From Deltaproteobacteria bacterium ADurb.Bin207 (GTDB lineage: Bacteria; Myxococcota_A; Polyangia; Polyangiales; Polyangiaceae), in contig MWCO01000014.1 in NCBI GenBank assembly GCA_002070115.1, positions 1 to 64,000 of the forward strand: DNA of 64,000 nt. The letters are read 5' to 3'. Below are positions 9,484 through 18,332 of the stretch, piece after piece. The position numbers were made by a program, and so were the translations under genes. Within the stretch, counting starts at the first letter, position 1. The number at the start of each line of letters is the position of its first letter. Below the pieces are notes generated by a model. It was not told where the DNA came from, did not search any database, and saw only the letters and a list, made by a program, of their open reading frames with translations.

Positions 9484-10704
9484 GTGCAGCGGTGGCTAGA
9501 ACGCGTGGCGCGGCTGGTGGGGCAGGATGTGGGCCTCGACCTATCCCGCTGCCGGACTTCCACCCTCGCGGACGTTCTCACTGCTCTTGCCAAAGCGCTT
9601 GGATTGGCGGGCCCCGACCAGGTCCTCGATGCGGCCCAGGGGCCTCATCGACGATGGATCGTGGAGCGTCTCATTTCCGCCTTGCTCGTGCATGAAACGT
9701 TTTTTTACCGTTATCGTGCGCAACTCGAAGAATTGTCGGATCGCGTATTTCCCGCAATACTAGCGGCCCGACCGTCGGTCTTTCGGATCTGGAGCGCGGG
9801 ATGCGCCACGGGCCCGGAGCCCTATTCGCTGGCGATGATTGCGGTGGACGTGGTGCAGCGGCTTGGCGTGCCGACGGTCGTGCAGGTCCTTGGAACGGAT
9901 CTGGCCGCCGAAGCCATCGATGTGGCAAAAAAGGCGATTTATCCAGGTAGTGCGACGATGGATATGCCAGTTGCGTGGCGTGAACAGTTCTTCGAAAAAG
10001 AGGAAGCGGGTTGGTTTCGTGTCAAAGACTCCGTTCGACGGCTCGTTCGTTTTGACGTGCATAACCTTGCCCATCGTCCCCCAACGGGCCCTTTTCACGT
10101 GATCACATGCCGAAACGTCCTTATGTACCTGCAACAGGATGCCCAGCATAAGGCCGTTGGCGCTTTGGCTTCCGTTCTTGCGAAAGATGGCGTGCTTGCG
10201 GTTGGGCATGGCGAGAGCCTGCGAGGGTTCGAAAATCTTCTCGTGCCTGACCGAGGCAGCGCCGTGAACTTGTACCGACTCGCGAAAGGCATAGCGATGG
10301 CGTCAGAAGCGATGGCGTCAGAAGCGATGGCGTCAGAAGCGATGGCGTCAGAAGCGACACCGTCGGAACTCATGAGCTTGGGCGAAAAGCCTCTGGCCCC
10401 GCCTTTGTCTGCTCCGGTATCGCGAGCGAAACCCCCAAAAAACACCCATACGATCGTCTTGAAAGGCGTTTACGACGAGCAGGCCAATCCGCAGGGGGTA
10501 GCGTCGTTGAAGGCTGCTCTTGCCGATGCGGTTGCTGGGGGGCTTTCGGTGATCATTGAGGCCGATGGGGCATTGAGCCTCGATGGTGCGACCGCGCGGT
10601 TGATTCTTCGGGCGATGCGAACCTGTCCGATGCCGATGGTGGTGCATGCGACGCGGGATAGTGTGAAGCAATGGGCTCGTCGTTATGGCGTTCCGCTTGG
10701 GTAG
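9484..10704 (+). CDS. CheR-type methyltransferase fused to a STAS-like domain
   Basis: CheR enzymes transfer methyl groups from S-adenosylmethionine to glutamates of chemoreceptors. Residues 1-270 show the CheR pattern: an N-terminal helical region, HETFFYR (70-76), the SAM-binding motif SAGCATGPEPYSLA (104-117), GTDLAAEAIDVAKK and the ITCRNVLMYL motif (207-216). Residues 271-295 are a repeat of MASEA units. The C-terminus (about 322-406) resembles an anti-sigma-antagonist (STAS) fold: LSVIIEADGALSLDGATARL followed by a helix and strand. CheR proteins more often carry TPR repeats there. The start is GTG 9484. No receptor or other che gene is nearby, so this probably belongs to a non-canonical signalling system. 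The STAS assignment is by eye. Confidence 0.75.
   Translation: MQRWLERVARLVGQDVGLDLSRCRTSTLADVLTALAKALGLAGPDQVLDAAQGPHRRWIVERLISALLVHETFFYRYRAQLEELSDRVFPAILAARPSVFRIWSAGCATGPEPYSLAMIAVDVVQRLGVPTVVQVLGTDLAAEAIDVAKKAIYPGSATMDMPVAWREQFFEKEEAGWFRVKDSVRRLVRFDVHNLAHRPPTGPFHVITCRNVLMYLQQDAQHKAVGALASVLAKDGVLAVGHGESLRGFENLLVPDRGSAVNLYRLAKGIAMASEAMASEAMASEAMASEATPSELMSLGEKPLAPPLSAPVSRAKPPKNTHTIVLKGVYDEQANPQGVASLKAALADAVAGGLSVIIEADGALSLDGATARLILRAMRTCPMPMVVHATRDSVKQWARRYGVPLG
10294..10368 (+). repeat. 15-bp in-frame tandem repeat in the CheR-like gene
   Basis: The unit gcgatggcgtcagaa occurs four times without a mismatch (10294-10353). A fifth degenerate copy, gcgacaccgtcggaa, follows at 10354-10368. 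It encodes AMASE repeats in the linker between the two domains. Because 15 is a multiple of three, copy-number change would alter linker length without a frameshift. Confidence 0.95.
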
Positions 10705-11003
10705 GCGTTGTGGGCAAAGGGGCGACGATAGTATTGGCGCTTGCGGATCCATGACTCACCCTTAATAGTGTAACTATAGGATATTATAGTATAAATATCG
10801 TTTTGGCCCAAAGGGGGGCGCTGACAAGAAATCCGGAACGGCGGTGATCTTTCGGTTGCATCGAAGCAGCGGTTTGGATTTTGGAGGCTTGCAGATCTGC
10901 AAACGTAACCGTGTAAGTTGTTGATAAAAGTGGAGAACCATTGGGGGGCCTGGGAGGAAAACGCGAAGAATTGGCTGAATATTGAGGAATTTTCCATCTT
11001 GGC
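10705..11003. other. Intergenic region with palindromes before the PP2C gene
   Basis: No gene is supported. An AT-rich stretch (about 10764-10798) contains the inverted repeat ACTATA-N6-TATAGT at 10773-10790. A perfect 14-bp palindrome TTGCAGATCTGCAA lies at 10889-10902. Either could be a regulator site for the downstream phosphatase gene. No protein is known to bind them. Confidence 0.45.
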
Positions 11004-11768
11004 ATGATGATCGCTACGCGACAGGCTATGCCGGAAGCATTTGGCTTGAGCAAGACTGGTCGCCGACCTCGCAACGAGGATTCTTTTTCCACACGTTCTG
11101 ACCTTGGAGTGTATGTGGTGGCGGATGGGATGGGGGGGCACGCCGGGGGCCATGTGGCGAGTCGGTTGGTGGTGGACACCTTGGAGCGATTTTTCGACCA
11201 GGTGGGCGATTCGGATGTGGGGATGGATGCGGAGAGTCAAGGGGTGTCCCTTGCGGAGCAGCGTATGGATTTGGCGATACGGATGTGCAAACGGGAGGTG
11301 GAGCGCAAGGCGGTGGGGGATTTGGCGCCGATGGGGACCACGTTGGCGGCATTGTTGTTGCGGGATGGACGCGCGGTATTGGCTCATGTGGGGGACAGTC
11401 GGATTTACCGGCTTCGTCGGGGGCATCTCGAGCAGATGACGAGGGATCATTCGCTTTGTGCTGAATTGGAGGCGGCGGGAGGACATGAATTGGTCAAAAG
11501 GCTGACGGGACCTTATACGGCGATGGTCACCCGTTCGATTTCAGCTTATTCGAATGCGAAACCGGATATTCGCACGGAGCGGACGGAAGCAGGGGATCGG
11601 TACTTGCTTTGTACGGATGGGTTGAGTGGGGCGCTCGACGCGGAGGCGATGGCATCGATTCTTCGGATATACAAGGAGCCCCAGGAAGCGGCCTGTCGTC
11701 TTGTGCAACTGGCTTTGGCAGCGGGAAGCATGGACAATGTCACGGCGGTGGTGGTCGATCCGGCCTGA
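11004..11768 (+). CDS. PP2C-family Ser/Thr protein phosphatase
   Basis: A soluble PPM/PP2C metal-dependent phosphatase that would reverse Hanks-type kinase phosphorylation. The 254 residues contain the ordered family motifs: GRRPRNEDSF, VVADGMGGHAGG (metal-binding Asp), MGTTLAALLL, HVGDSRIYRL, LLCTDGLSG and SMDNVTAVVV. No membrane segment is visible. The start is uncertain: the paired ATGs at 11004/11007 or the ATG at 11028 are possible, and none has a good ribosome binding site. Two candidate kinases lie in the window (27640, 60653) but are not linked in an operon. Confidence 0.93.
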   Translation: MMIATRQAMPEAFGLSKTGRRPRNEDSFSTRSDLGVYVVADGMGGHAGGHVASRLVVDTLERFFDQVGDSDVGMDAESQGVSLAEQRMDLAIRMCKREVERKAVGDLAPMGTTLAALLLRDGRAVLAHVGDSRIYRLRRGHLEQMTRDHSLCAELEAAGGHELVKRLTGPYTAMVTRSISAYSNAKPDIRTERTEAGDRYLLCTDGLSGALDAEAMASILRIYKEPQEAACRLVQLALAAGSMDNVTAVVVDPA

Positions 11769-11867
11769 GTGACTCCAAAAACGCGCAAGGGGCTTGACCC
11801 AAAGGTTCTTTCCGTTGTTTTCTCACGACGGCGCTCCCGCGTCGGGTAGGGAAGGACTCTGGGATTC

Positions 11868-13661
11868 TTGGCGGATACGGAAGATTTTGGCGGCTTTGAC
11901 GATGAACTCGTTGAGATCGAGCGAGCGACGGCCATTCTCCATCAGCGGGACCCGAGCCAGGCGGAGTTGGTGGTTCAAGAGCTGAAAGCGCGTCGGGAAG
12001 AGGAACTGCGCCGAGAAGAGGTTGCACGAAAAATCCGCGAAATTGCCGCAAAACGGCGTCGCGTGCGGAAAAAAAGAATCGCCATTGTGGCGGGTATGGT
12101 GGTGGTAGGGGCAGCGGCGGCCATTCCGTTGGCTCGCGCGGTCTTGCAAGAGGCCGCTCGGAGCAAAGCCCTCCAAGCGGAGCTGACGCAACAGGCGTTG
12201 CCCCTGTCGTCCATGGGTTTTGAGCAGCAGGCCGAGTGGCTCGATGTGCCTCCCGTGGGTGTGGTTTTCGAGGTGCCTCGCAACACGTGTTCGGCGGTGT
12301 TGGGGGTGGCGGAAAACGAAAATCAAAAGCTTCCGATTCAGGTGGCTCGTCCGGGCCTCGAGCCGGTTAGCCATCAGGGGGGGCTTGTTTGGTGTTCTTG
12401 TGACAAGGAGCAAGTGACCGCGAGCGTGGTCGATCCAGGAAACAAACGCGTGGCTTTGCGTTGGCTCAACACCAAGATGGGCAACGTGGGAGGGATCGAG
12501 GTGTTGATGAGTCACGCGACTCCGGCGTTTCGGGTTGTCGACGATCCGCGCGCTTATGGTTGCGCGGATGCGGCTTTCTCCCTGTGGGCGCAGAGTGCAG
12601 GCAACGCGAATCTTTCCGCGTTGGATGACCGTTTCAGCCAGGCCCTCGAACCGTTGCAACGCGAGTTGTTGCGTCCGCGGGGACTTTTCGAAACCGATAA
12701 ACGCTTCGGCGTCATATCCGCGCGCGCTCCCTATTGCTATCTGCTATTGCCTTTTGGGGAGAAGGCGGCGGTGACCTTGCGAAATGCCGAGGGGCGTCGC
12801 GTTCTCGAAGACTCCCAGGATGCCATCGGCTGGTGTACCTACAACAAAACCCGCGCCTATTCCGTCTGGCGCAAAACGCTCGGGCCTCCGCGGATGCTCG
12901 TGCTCGAGGCCGATGCGGCGCGAATCGGTGGGGTGGTTGGGTTGAAAGAAGCCGCGCTTCGCCATGGGGCCAAGCGTGTATCGACACTCCTCGAACCTGA
13001 GGACCTATTGCCGGATGCGGTTGCCGCGCTCATGGCGAGCGGTGTGACGGAAGACGCGTTGGTTCGTGGAGAAAGCAAGGGATTGCCAGGAAATCCGAAT
13101 AGCCGCGTGGTGGCTTTCAGCTTGTATGACACCAGCTCGTTTCTTCCTGACGTCGCTCCTCGTGTGCCTTTGGCCTGTAACCCGTCTCCCACGTCAGGGC
13201 CTTCCTTGCAAACCTATGTATGCGTGCAGGCCCAGCCTCAACGGTGGCGTCGCGAAGGTTCGGAGAAAACCCAAGGCGCGGCCGAAGGGCGCTTGCCCTT
13301 CTGGCTTTCCCTGCTCGCTCCCGTCAAAGACGATCGGGCTCTCGAGGCCATGGCTACCATGCTCGCGTTTTCTCGACGGATGACCTTGCTTGGATTCGAA
13401 CCAACCACGATCGAAGGCGTCAAGGATTCTGCCACCGGCGGCGATGTGTATGGACGTCCGGAAAAAACTGAAGCGTTGGCCGTGGCCTTGACGACGAGGC
13501 CTCCCTGGATCCATCCGCTCACCAAAGCCGGTCCCTGGAAGCTCGATGGCGACTTGCCGATATTCCCTGTGGAGCCGGGGAAATCCGTTCGATTGCGTTC
13601 GATCTACGGTTACCTGGCCCCTTCGCCCAATGACCGGCGTGTCATCGTATGGCGAAGATAA
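11868..13661 (+). CDS. Uncharacterised single-pass membrane protein
   Basis: I do not recognise this 597-residue protein. It starts at TTG 11868. The N-terminus is acidic (residues 1-20), then a charged helical Arg/Glu/Lys-rich stretch (about 30-70), then one membrane segment (about IAIVAGMVVVGAAAAIPLA, 72-92). The large remainder should be extracytoplasmic and contains scattered Cys residues, for example WCSCDKE and YGCADAA, that could form disulfides. No catalytic motif is evident. It lies 99 nt after the PP2C gene and converges on hutU with only 10 nt between stops. It is probably a lineage-specific envelope protein. Confidence 0.7.
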   Translation: MADTEDFGGFDDELVEIERATAILHQRDPSQAELVVQELKARREEELRREEVARKIREIAAKRRRVRKKRIAIVAGMVVVGAAAAIPLARAVLQEAARSKALQAELTQQALPLSSMGFEQQAEWLDVPPVGVVFEVPRNTCSAVLGVAENENQKLPIQVARPGLEPVSHQGGLVWCSCDKEQVTASVVDPGNKRVALRWLNTKMGNVGGIEVLMSHATPAFRVVDDPRAYGCADAAFSLWAQSAGNANLSALDDRFSQALEPLQRELLRPRGLFETDKRFGVISARAPYCYLLLPFGEKAAVTLRNAEGRRVLEDSQDAIGWCTYNKTRAYSVWRKTLGPPRMLVLEADAARIGGVVGLKEAALRHGAKRVSTLLEPEDLLPDAVAALMASGVTEDALVRGESKGLPGNPNSRVVAFSLYDTSSFLPDVAPRVPLACNPSPTSGPSLQTYVCVQAQPQRWRREGSEKTQGAAEGRLPFWLSLLAPVKDDRALEAMATMLAFSRRMTLLGFEPTTIEGVKDSATGGDVYGRPEKTEALAVALTTRPPWIHPLTKAGPWKLDGDLPIFPVEPGKSVRLRSIYGYLAPSPNDRRVIVWRR

Positions 13662-13671
13662 CTATTTGAAT

Positions 13672-15699
13672 TTATTCTTTAAACGCCTGTGTCAACGCCT
13701 CGTTGATGACGTGGGATGCGGCGCTTTCGGGCAGGGTGATGCGAAGACGAGATTCGCGTTTCATGGTAGCGGAGGCTTGGAATTTTGCGCCATCATTTCC
13801 GGCCCAGGCGCGACGTGCGATGCCGTTGTTCACGTCCCAGAACAGCATCGAGGTCAATCGTTGTTCGGCCTGTTCGCTGCCATCGAGCACGAGGCCGAAG
13901 CCGCCATTGATCACTTCTCCCCAGCCGACGCCTCCGCCGTTATGCAAGCTCACCCAAGAGGCGCCGCGGAAGCCATCGCCGATCACGTTGTGGACGGCCA
14001 TATCCGCGCAAAATGCGCTTCCGTCGTAGATATTTGCCGTCTCGCGGAAAGGTGAATCGGTGCCGGATACGTCGTGATGATCGCGTCCGAGGACGACCGG
14101 AGCCGTGAGACTGCCGTTTCGGATGGCGTCGTTGAACGCCTTGGCAATTCGGATACGGCCTTCTTCGTTGGCGTACAGGATGCGGGCTTGGGATCCGACG
14201 ACCATGGCGTGCTGGCCTGCTTCGCGAATCCATCGCACGTTATCGAGCATTTGTTGTTTCGTTTCCTGGGGTGCGTCGGCGGCCATGGATTCCATGACTT
14301 GGGCGGCGATGGTGTCGGAGGCGGCGAGGTCGGCTGGGCTGCCGCTCGTGCATACCCATCGAAATGGGCCAAACCCATAATCGAAGCACATGGGTCCCAT
14401 GATATCTTCCACATACGAAGGGTAGCGGAATCCGCCATCGTCGTTGTCGACGGCAGCACCGGCGCGTCGAGCTTCCAACAGAAAGGCGTTGCCATAATCC
14501 CAGAAATACATTCCTCGGTCGGCAAGCGTGTTGATGGCGTTGACTTGACGTCGCAAGGATTCGCGCACGAGGTGTTGGAAGCCTTCCGGGTCTTTGGTCA
14601 TGCGTTCGTTGGACTCTTCGAAGGAGAGTCCGACGGGGTAATAGCCGCCGGCGAAGGGGTTATGCAGCGATGTTTGGTCCGAGCCGAGTTCGACTTCGAA
14701 ACCGGTTTTGGCGATTTTTTCCCATAGATCGACGATATTACCGGTGTAAGCGATGGACAGGGGTTGTTTGGCTTTTCGCGCCTGGTCGATGCGAAGGAGC
14801 AATCGGTCGAGATCGTTTTCGATTTCTTGAACCCAGCCTTGTGCGTGGCGTTTATGCACAGCTTTGGGGTTGACTTCGGCCACGACGGCGATGGCGCCGG
14901 CGATGACGCCGGCTTTGGCTTGTGCTCCGCTCATGCCTCCGAGGCCGCTGGTGACGAAGACGCGTCCGCGGACGTCGTCGTGGCTTTTGGCGCCGAGGTA
15001 GCGTCGGGCGGCGTTGAGCAAGGTGATGGTGGTGCCGTGTACGATGCCTTGGGGGCCGATATACATGAACGAGCCGGCGGTCATTTGACCGTAGGAGGTG
15101 ACGCCCAGGGCGTTGAGTCTTTCGTAGTCTTGTTGGGAGGAGTAGTTGGGGATGACCATGCCGTTGGTGACGACGACCCTGGGTCCGCTTTCGGGTGCGG
15201 GGAACAGGCCGAGGGGGTGGCCGGAGTACAGCACGAGGGTTTGGTCCCGTTCGAGTTGGGAGAGGTATTGCATGGTGAGCAGGTATTGCGCCCAGTTTTG
15301 GAAAACCGCGCCATTGCCGCCGTAGGTGATGAGTTCGTAGGGGTGTTGCGCGACGGCGGGGTCGAGGTTGTTGGTGATCATGAGCATGATGGCGGCGGCT
15401 TCGGTGCATCGGGCGGGATACTCGCCGATGGGGCGCGCATGCATCGGATAATGCGGGCGAAAACGTCGCATGTAGATGCGTCCCTCGGTGGCTAATTCCT
15501 TTGCAAATTCGGGGGCTAAGGCTGCGTGCAGATGAGCTGGGAAGTAGCGCAGGGCATTGCGCAGCGCGAGTTCACGTTCTCGGGGGCCAAGGGATTGGCG
15601 ACGTGGCGGGGCATGGCTGATGCCGGGCTGTTCGGGGGGGAATTCGGGCAATGTGTTGGGGATACCGGCGGCGATTTGTTCTCGGAAGGAATCGGCCAT
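13672..15699 (-). CDS. hutU: Urocanate hydratase, long form
   Basis: HutU converts urocanate to 4-imidazolone-5-propionate in histidine degradation, using tightly bound NAD+. The ATG at 15699 is chosen because AAGGAG lies 8 nt upstream; an upstream ATG at 15741 lacks one. The 675-residue product is longer than the usual bacterial enzyme of about 555, matching the long form also found in eukaryotes. Recognisable segments include ELITYGGNGAVFQNW, GGMSGAQAKAGVIAG, CFDYGFGPFRW and GRDHHDVSGTDSP. No other hut gene is nearby. Confidence 0.95.
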   Translation of the reverse strand: MADSFREQIAAGIPNTLPEFPPEQPGISHAPPRRQSLGPRERELALRNALRYFPAHLHAALAPEFAKELATEGRIYMRRFRPHYPMHARPIGEYPARCTEAAAIMLMITNNLDPAVAQHPYELITYGGNGAVFQNWAQYLLTMQYLSQLERDQTLVLYSGHPLGLFPAPESGPRVVVTNGMVIPNYSSQQDYERLNALGVTSYGQMTAGSFMYIGPQGIVHGTTITLLNAARRYLGAKSHDDVRGRVFVTSGLGGMSGAQAKAGVIAGAIAVVAEVNPKAVHKRHAQGWVQEIENDLDRLLLRIDQARKAKQPLSIAYTGNIVDLWEKIAKTGFEVELGSDQTSLHNPFAGGYYPVGLSFEESNERMTKDPEGFQHLVRESLRRQVNAINTLADRGMYFWDYGNAFLLEARRAGAAVDNDDGGFRYPSYVEDIMGPMCFDYGFGPFRWVCTSGSPADLAASDTIAAQVMESMAADAPQETKQQMLDNVRWIREAGQHAMVVGSQARILYANEEGRIRIAKAFNDAIRNGSLTAPVVLGRDHHDVSGTDSPFRETANIYDGSAFCADMAVHNVIGDGFRGASWVSLHNGGGVGWGEVINGGFGLVLDGSEQAEQRLTSMLFWDVNNGIARRAWAGNDGAKFQASATMKRESRLRITLPESAASHVINEALTQAFKE

Positions 15700-16017
15700 G
15701 TCGAGCGCTCCTTGGACTTCGAGGATGAACAGCCGGACCATGGCGGCGATGGGCAGCGCAGGTCAACGGCCTTGGCGTGAGAATTGCTCAAAGACCAAGG
15801 AAAAGAAAGCGTTGTTCGACGGCTTTGGGGGGCCCGGGTCACCGATAGAGGCTCGTGGAGACTTTATTTTCGATGGTCGTTCCCCCTTGTCTGGCGTTGG
15901 GTTACGACAGCTCTTCTGGCATGATGCGCGCCGCTTCGGCCGCGGTGGCTTGCACGGACCGTGGGAAGCGGATTTTCAAGCCGTGGGACCCACCCATATC
16001 CCGCATAGGAGGCTGCC
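15700..16017. other. Divergent intergenic region between hutU and the transporter operon
   Basis: No gene is supported. Divergent promoters for hutU and the 16018 gene are expected, but I see no convincing box. AGGAGG at the right end is the ribosome binding site of the TTG-started transporter gene. Confidence 0.4.
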
Positions 16018-17766
16018 TTGAGCACCGACGAGCAGGACAACAAACCGGATCAGGACAGCGAAGAGACCAAACCCAATCCTTTTCAAGAGATCGTACAGCC
16101 TTTCATCGATCTCGTACACGCGCCTCGCGCGCTGTGGGGCATCAATGCGGCCTATTTTCTCGAGGGGATGGTGTACTTCGGGATGCTCATGTACCTGGCC
16201 ATGTACTTCAACGAGTACGTGGGATTGAGCGACTCGATGGCGGGCATCATGGTGGGGGTGCTCACCAGTGGCATTACGTTTTCGATGTTTTTGTTCGGCG
16301 GGCTTGCGGATCGATGGGGGGTTCGCATCGCTCTCATCGCCGCGTTTTTCCTCATGATTGGTGGACGTATCGCCCTTTCCGGGGCGCCGTCCGTGGGCAT
16401 GGGAAGCACCGGATTGGGCTCCCCCGTACACATCATCGCCATGGTGGGCATCCTGCTCATCGTGCTGGGCTATGGCATGTATCAGCCCGCGGCTTATGCC
16501 GGCGTGCGCCAATTCACCACGCCCAAAACTGCCGCCATGGGCTTTGCCATGCTCTATGCCCTCATGAACCTCGGCGGTTGGGTGCCCACCTTCTTTTCGC
16601 CTATCCGAAAAGCATTTGGCATCAGTGGCGCCTTCTGGGTATTCACCGCCGCTTCCGTCGTGGCGCTGCTGCTTACCATCGTGTTGCTTACCAAAAAGGT
16701 AGTGGACCGAACGACCGCGGAGGCGAAAGCCGAGAAAGAAGCGCAGAAGTCCGACGAAAAAAAGGAGCAAGAGGCGGAGAAAAAAGAGAAAGAAAACGCT
16801 GCTTTAGCTGAAGCCCGGGCCCGTGGCTTCTTCGCCATGGCCTGGCATTGGCTCCGTCATCATCCCTTGGCAGACCCGAAGTTCACCTTCTTCATCTTCG
16901 CGCTCATTCCTGTGCAAACCCTCTTCGCCCACAACTGGCTCACCTTGCCGTTGTACGTCGAGCGAGCGTTTGCTCCGCCCGTGGGAGTCGAAGCTTGTGA
17001 CTCGCTTGCTTCGTCGTCCGAGGCTTTGCCTGCGCTTGAAGGCGCGCGCACCGTAGAAGCGCTCAAAGATGTTGTCTTGCGATTTGAAGGCTCCAAGCAG
17101 GCCTGTGAAGCCAAAAAGCAAATTCGTTCGATGGCTGCCGTCAAGCTTGTGGAAGGAGACAAAAAAGCAGCGGAACAAGCGGAAGAAGCCAAGCGCACCA
17201 TTCGAACTCTGGACTTTCAAGCGGCTGCCAAAGAATCCTCGGCCAAGGGAAATTGGTCGGAAACAGCGCGCTTGTGGCTCGGGGAAAATTTCGAAGTGGC
17301 GGTCAACTTCAATCCGCTGCTCATCTTCATTCTCGTACCCATCGTCACCGCGCTGACCCAACGGCGAAAGGTATACAACATGATGATCGTGGGAACGTTC
17401 GTGATGGCGGGTCCCACGTTTTTGCTCGTGCTCGGTCCCACTTTCTGGACGTTGCTCGGCTATCTGGTGATCATGACGATCGGTGAGGCGATGTGGCAGC
17501 CTCGATTTTTGCAATACGCCGCGGAGATTGCGCCGGAGGGCCGCACCGCTGCGTATATGGGCGTGGCTCAATTTCCATGGTTCCTCACCAAAATGATCGT
17601 GCCCCTGTACTCAGGGTATTTCTTGTCCAAGTACGTTCCCGATAGTGGTCCGGTGCAAAGCGAGACGATGTGGCTCATCTACGGAATCATCGCCGTCAGC
17701 TCCACCGTATTTCTCGTATTGGCCAAGGGATGGATCGGAAAAGACTTCAAAACTCAGGCAGAATGA
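16018..17766 (+). CDS. MFS/POT-like transporter with inserted extracytoplasmic domain
   Basis: A major-facilitator-type inner membrane transporter, 582 residues. The TTG start follows AGGAGG by 6 nt. Residues about 40-230 form the first six helices. A highly charged Lys/Glu cytoplasmic loop follows (about 230-275), then TM7 (KFTFFIFALIPVQTLFAHNW). Between TM7 and TM8 sits an insert of about 115 residues, helical and charged, with two Cys (EACDSL and KQACEAK). By MFS topology this lies outside the membrane. The late helices resemble POT peptide transporters (IGEAMWQPRFLQYAAEIAPEGRTAAYMG), but the proton-coupling ExxER motif of POTs is not kept in TM1 (FLEGMVYFG). The substrate is unknown. It overlaps the next gene by 4 nt. 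Confidence 0.8.
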   Translation: MSTDEQDNKPDQDSEETKPNPFQEIVQPFIDLVHAPRALWGINAAYFLEGMVYFGMLMYLAMYFNEYVGLSDSMAGIMVGVLTSGITFSMFLFGGLADRWGVRIALIAAFFLMIGGRIALSGAPSVGMGSTGLGSPVHIIAMVGILLIVLGYGMYQPAAYAGVRQFTTPKTAAMGFAMLYALMNLGGWVPTFFSPIRKAFGISGAFWVFTAASVVALLLTIVLLTKKVVDRTTAEAKAEKEAQKSDEKKEQEAEKKEKENAALAEARARGFFAMAWHWLRHHPLADPKFTFFIFALIPVQTLFAHNWLTLPLYVERAFAPPVGVEACDSLASSSEALPALEGARTVEALKDVVLRFEGSKQACEAKKQIRSMAAVKLVEGDKKAAEQAEEAKRTIRTLDFQAAAKESSAKGNWSETARLWLGENFEVAVNFNPLLIFILVPIVTALTQRRKVYNMMIVGTFVMAGPTFLLVLGPTFWTLLGYLVIMTIGEAMWQPRFLQYAAEIAPEGRTAAYMGVAQFPWFLTKMIVPLYSGYFLSKYVPDSGPVQSETMWLIYGIIAVSSTVFLVLAKGWIGKDFKTQAE

Positions 17767-18332
17767 TGTCGCCACGCATGAAACGTGTCTCGTACTTTTC
17801 GTGGATCGTGAGTGCATCGTTGGCCGTGGCCTGTGGTCCTTCCGCGTCGACGACATCGCCAGCCACGCCTTCGACTCCCACCGCCACCGAGGAGCAACCG
17901 CCGACGGTGGTGTACAGCAAGTTCACGGACCCGCTTTTTCTCGCCTTGGGCGAAGAGAAAAACGTGTTTGGAAGAAGAACCCTCGCGCGTCTTTGGGTGG
18001 TGGCGTCGAATTTCGATCCTCCTGGGCCCGCGCAACAAGCGCGTCTGCAAGAGGCCCAGCGCGCGGTGGATGAGGCCGAACATGCGGTCGGTGCCCAGAC
18101 GGATGTATGTGAAGCGGGCGTGAGCGTAGCGGTGGTTCGTGCGATCGAAACCAAAAAACAGGTAGAGCAGCGGTATTTATCGACGGTGGAGCAAGGGGGG
18201 GAAGCTTGTCCCCAGGCCCGTAGCCTCGATGCGCAAGTCCATTTTTTGCGCGACGAAATCGAGGCATTGCAAGAACTTGCGCAACCCTGCCCGCCGCAGA
18301 TGTTCGACGATCCGCCTGAAGAATCCAGATGA
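17763..18332 (+). CDS. Putative lipoprotein between two transporter genes
   Basis: A 189-residue protein with an N-terminal signal and lipobox LAVAC (Cys24 from the first ATG; the ATG at 17778 is an alternative start). A Ser/Thr/Pro-rich spacer follows. The distal half is predicted helical or coiled coil (LQEAQRAVDEAEHAVGAQ) with Cys at DVCEAG, GEACPQ and AQPCPP. Both ends overlap neighbouring transporter genes as ATGA, so its translation is coupled to both. This suggests it works with them. The family is not recognised. Confidence 0.75.
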   Translation: MMSPRMKRVSYFSWIVSASLAVACGPSASTTSPATPSTPTATEEQPPTVVYSKFTDPLFLALGEEKNVFGRRTLARLWVVASNFDPPGPAQQARLQEAQRAVDEAEHAVGAQTDVCEAGVSVAVVRAIETKKQVEQRYLSTVEQGGEACPQARSLDAQVHFLRDEIEALQELAQPCPPQMFDDPPEESR

